Notes under the pieces: generated by a model
The model's database searches: none
Told to the model about the DNA's origin: nothing
Seen by the model: the letters and a program-made list of their open reading frames with translations, nothing else
Shown: piece by piece, positions 62,236 to 64,000 of the stretch
Layout of the letters: every line of letters starts with the position of its first letter
Position numbering within the stretch: the first letter of the stretch is position 1
From: Lysinibacillus_B sp042920265
Lineage (GTDB): Bacteria > Bacillota > Bacilli > Bacillales_A > Planococcaceae
Assembly: GCF_042920265.1 (NCBI RefSeq)
Contig: NZ_JBDQZI010000008.1
Coordinates: 1 to 64,000 of the forward strand
Reading direction: 5' to 3'
Length of the DNA: 64,000 nt
Made by a program: the position numbers and the translations under genes

Positions 62236-62313
62236 TCATCGCGTAGGTTATTTAATAGACTATTATAGAGGAACTGTTTGAAATTTTCAACAAAATAGTA
62301 AGGAGTGAGCAAA

Positions 62314-62749
62314 TGACGATTAACAGCTGGCATGTGACATACGAAGGGATCACATTCCGAAACAGATTCAAAATAACTTTTTAGCCATGGCTTACAACAA
62401 AGAGACGCTGCAGAAACGTCGTGAACAAACACCGTTCTATGTAGCAGAGGAGAATGGTAGCATTAGTGGCTTTGCTAATTTTTCAAATGTCAAAGCCCAT
62501 GGTGAGGTGGAGCTTACGGCTATTTATTTACTACCTGAAGTTAAAGGAAAAGGAGTCGGCTCAAAGCTACTAACATTTGGGATTGATCAATTATGCCCTA
62601 ATGCCGTTTACATCCATGTTGAATTGGACAACCAAGTAGGCAAGCAATTTTACCTCGCTAGAAACTTTAAAGTAATCGATGAATTTGAAGAAAATTTTGA
62701 TGGTCATTTATTACAAACGACGAGAATGGTTTTAGAAGTATTACGCTGA
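62314..62749 (+). pseudogene. Frameshifted GNAT acetyltransferase remnant
   Basis: The ATG at 62314 (SD AAGGAGTG) gives MTINSWHVTYEGI, the usual GNAT start region, but the frame ends at 62386. Shifted by one base near 62355 it continues KQIQNNFLAMAYNKE into the frame at 62387, which carries FYVAEENGSISGFANF, AIYLLPEVKGKGVGSKLL (acetyl-CoA R/Q-x2-G-x-G/A) and FYLARNF. About 15-20 N-terminal residues are also missing. The 120-aa piece alone is unlikely to be active. Confidence 0.7.
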
Positions 62750-62823
62750 CAGCACCAGAGCTTGATGGTATGCATATGATGTGTTTAAGTTGGTCTTATT
62801 TTGTGGATATGGAGGATTGGCTG

Positions 62824-63072
62824 ATGAACAATGAAAAAGACTCTAGTTTGAATAACCAAATCCTTGATGCAGAAAGCCAAGCAGCTAGACTCGCTATTAT
62901 TGCCAGTACGATTAGCATATTTGGTGAATCATTAGGAACGATAGCAGCTGCGCTTGCATTAGAAGAGGCAGAACAGAAAAAGGCGAATAATAACAAAGAT
63001 ATGGAGACGATTAAAAAGCAGTTAGATTATTTGACCTATGAAATGAAGCAAATTAAAAAGAGGTTGAGGTAA
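62824..63072 (+). CDS. Small helical hypothetical protein, 82 aa
   Basis: I do not recognise this protein. It is helical: an amphipathic/hydrophobic N-terminal half (LAIIASTISIFGESLGTIAAALAL) and a charged coiled-coil-like tail (MKQIKKRLR). SD GGAGG lies 8 nt before the ATG at 62824; the longer frame from 62770 has no SD. A 33-bp tandem repeat follows the stop at once. It may be a small membrane-associated or regulatory protein. Confidence 0.6.
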   Translation: MNNEKDSSLNNQILDAESQAARLAIIASTISIFGESLGTIAAALALEEAEQKKANNNKDMETIKKQLDYLTYEMKQIKKRLR

Positions 63073-63080
63073 TTGTGTCG

Positions 63081-63171
63081 GGGAAGTACCAGGTACGTAC
63101 CACCGTGGTACCAGGGAAGTACCAGGTACGTACCATCGTGGTGCCAGGGAAGTACCGAGTACGTACAGTAC
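63081..63171. repeat. 33-bp tandem repeat, about 2.8 units, GTAC-rich
   Basis: Units at 63081-63113 and 63114-63146 differ at two positions; a third, diverged and cut short, runs to about 63171. Each unit holds GGGAAGTACC, the palindrome GGTACGTACC and, in unit 1, TACCAC-C-GTGGTA. It lies between the 82-aa gene and a terminator. Confidence 0.85.
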
Positions 63172-63181
63172 ATAGGCAATC

Positions 63182-63221
63182 GAAAAGAAAACGGATTTGA
63201 AAAAATCCGTTTTCTTTTCGT
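63182..63221. terminator. Terminator before the ECF sigma gene
   Basis: GAAAAGAAAACGGATTT pairs perfectly with AAATCCGTTTTCTTTTC. Confidence 0.8.
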
Positions 63222-63266
63222 CCTTTTCACGTCGAGCATCGTTTGTAATAGAGAGGGGGGAGACAG

Positions 63267-63788
63267 ATGAGAGATGAGGAAGCAATAAATCAGCTAATGT
63301 TGATACATACGTCCCTACTATTTCGAATCGCCTATTATTATACGAAAAACTTACATACAGCTGAAGATATCGTGCAAGATGTCTTTATTAAATTTTTTCA
63401 AATGGATATCCCATTGGCTGAACACGAAGTCAAACCTTATTTACTGAAAATGACAGCCAATAAAGCAAAAGACTATTTAAAGAGCTGGCATTACCGAAAA
63501 TTAATTTTACAAGAAAAATGGTTTCTCCATAAAACAATGACAGAAAAAGATGCCTTAGTGCAGCAAGATGAGGAGGAGGAAATCAGCAAAGCTATTCTTT
63601 CCTTACCGCTCAAACAACGAGAATCGATTGCTTATTACTATTTAGAAGGATTGAACATTAAGGAAATTGCTTCTTTGTTACAAGTTCCAGACAGTACCGT
63701 AAAATCGCGCCTGTCGAAAGGGCGAGCACAGTTAAAAGAAAAGCTGAAATCCATTGAGTGGGAGGTGCTTTTGCATGAGTCCATATAA
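63267..63788 (+). CDS. ECF-type RNA polymerase sigma factor
   Basis: A 173-aa ECF sigma factor. Region 2: LLFRIAYYYTKNLHTAEDIVQDVFIKFF; region 4: ILSLPLKQRESIAYYYLEGLNIKEIASLLQVPDSTVKSRLSKGRAQL. SD GGGGGGAG precedes the ATG. The next gene overlaps it by 14 nt and encodes a membrane protein with a cytoplasmic start, as anti-sigma factors do. The trigger cannot be read. In B. subtilis the closest in style are the SigV/SigM/YlaC type proteins. Confidence 0.92.
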   Translation: MRDEEAINQLMLIHTSLLFRIAYYYTKNLHTAEDIVQDVFIKFFQMDIPLAEHEVKPYLLKMTANKAKDYLKSWHYRKLILQEKWFLHKTMTEKDALVQQDEEEEISKAILSLPLKQRESIAYYYLEGLNIKEIASLLQVPDSTVKSRLSKGRAQLKEKLKSIEWEVLLHESI

Positions 63789-64000
63789 ATTAAAAGAGCT
63801 ACGCAATACAGAGCGACACGAACAGGCGATTATCCAACAGGTAAAACAAAATCTTTATAAGAAAAAAAAGAAGACCTATATTTTAGCGCCTGTATTGGCA
63901 ATAATCGTGACCGCAGCCACATTTTTATTTATCATTGGGCAATTGAAGGGCGATACAGAATATTATCAAATGGCTTCAGGTTATACGCTATTAAATGTCT
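63775..64000 (+). CDS. Probable anti-sigma factor (cut by the window edge)
   Basis: The first 75 residues are visible: a charged cytoplasmic start (ELRNTERHEQAIIQQV), a Lys-rich block, and one TM helix (ILAPVLAIIVTAATFLFIIG), then an outside part. Overlap with the ECF sigma gene suggests an anti-sigma partner. No zinc HxxxCxxC motif is seen in the visible part. The end lies outside the window. Confidence 0.7.
   Translation, partial: MSPYKLKELRNTERHEQAIIQQVKQNLYKKKKKTYILAPVLAIIVTAATFLFIIGQLKGDTEYYQMASGYTLLNV

Noticed and set aside
62220..62432. Minus-strand 70-aa ORF before metG
   Set aside because: It overlaps the acetyltransferase remnant and the T-box promoter region and has no SD.
63022..63285. 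Minus-strand 87-aa ORF with a repeated WYVPGTS-like peptide
   Set aside because: The peptide period is only the shadow of the 33-bp DNA repeat; there is no SD and it covers a terminator.

Overview
The window is a low-GC Gram-positive chromosome segment with no rRNA or tRNA genes visible. Gene content and order point to an endospore-forming member of the Bacillales: sigK, gpr, spoIIP, and two long blocks that keep the Bacillus subtilis order. The protein flavour (many TTG/GTG starts, separate small transporters, eukaryotic-type HisA) suggests a Planococcaceae/Caryophanaceae relative such as Lysinibacillus or Solibacillus. That placement is an inference; no marker RNA gene is present to prove it.

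Layout. (1) 1-4140 is an AT-rich accessory stretch: an unrecognised protein, a phased array of TACCGACA octamers, a secreted protein with pre-peptidase-like domains, a decayed gene and a small basic protein. (2) 4170-7830 is the sulfur/tRNA-thiolation block cymR-iscS-mnmA-yrrB. (3) 7830-18000 interrupts the B. subtilis order with a Pit phosphate transporter pair, an MFS transporter, a complete C4-dicarboxylate system (dctP, dctB, dctS, dctR) and an isolated eukaryotic-type hisA. (4) 18079-35820 resumes the ancestral block: recD2, then nupC and a YdhR-like gene, T-box-alaS, ireB, ruvX, two DUF1292 genes, mltG, trmR-trhP1-trhP2-udk, greA, yrrS, mtnN. (5) 35857-38169 holds an uninterrupted sigK, then the divergent phospholipid genes pssA and psd. 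(6) 38202-53285 is the yqeG-yqeH-aroE-yhbY-nadD-yqeK-rsfS-yqeM-comEA-comEB-comEC-holA-rpsT-gpr-spoIIP-lepA block. (7) 53286-54695 is a 1.4-kb stretch without a convincing gene. (8) 54696-60158 holds a NreBC-like two-component system and a persulfide/thiol cluster (rhodanese, FrnE-like DsbA protein, CoA-disulfide reductase-rhodanese fusion, TlpA-like thioredoxin) with two CstR/CsoR-like operators. (9) 60324-64000 holds a T-box-controlled second methionyl-tRNA synthetase, a frameshifted acetyltransferase, a small unknown gene, a 33-bp tandem repeat, and an ECF sigma factor with the start of its probable anti-sigma partner.

How genes work together. IscS and MnmA make 2-thiouridine at the tRNA wobble base, and TrmR with TrhP1/TrhP2 makes 5-methoxyuridine at the same position, so two wobble-modification routes sit in this window. 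DctB/DctS/DctR sense dicarboxylates and DctP imports them, with a perfect catabolite-repression (cre) site downstream of the dctP -10. The yqeG-lepA block joins ribosome maturation (YqeH, YhbY, RsfS, S20, LepA), NAD synthesis, DNA uptake and sporulation.

The most unusual features are non-coding. They are: a 0.5-0.6-kb element with terminal inverted repeats, found twice intact and once as a remnant, each time within about 75 bp upstream of a plus-strand gene; a second structured repeat of about 157 bp in two copies; a 36-bp x3 and a 33-bp x3 tandem repeat; the helically phased octamer array; a stem that buries the spoIIP ribosome-binding site; and a structured lepA leader.
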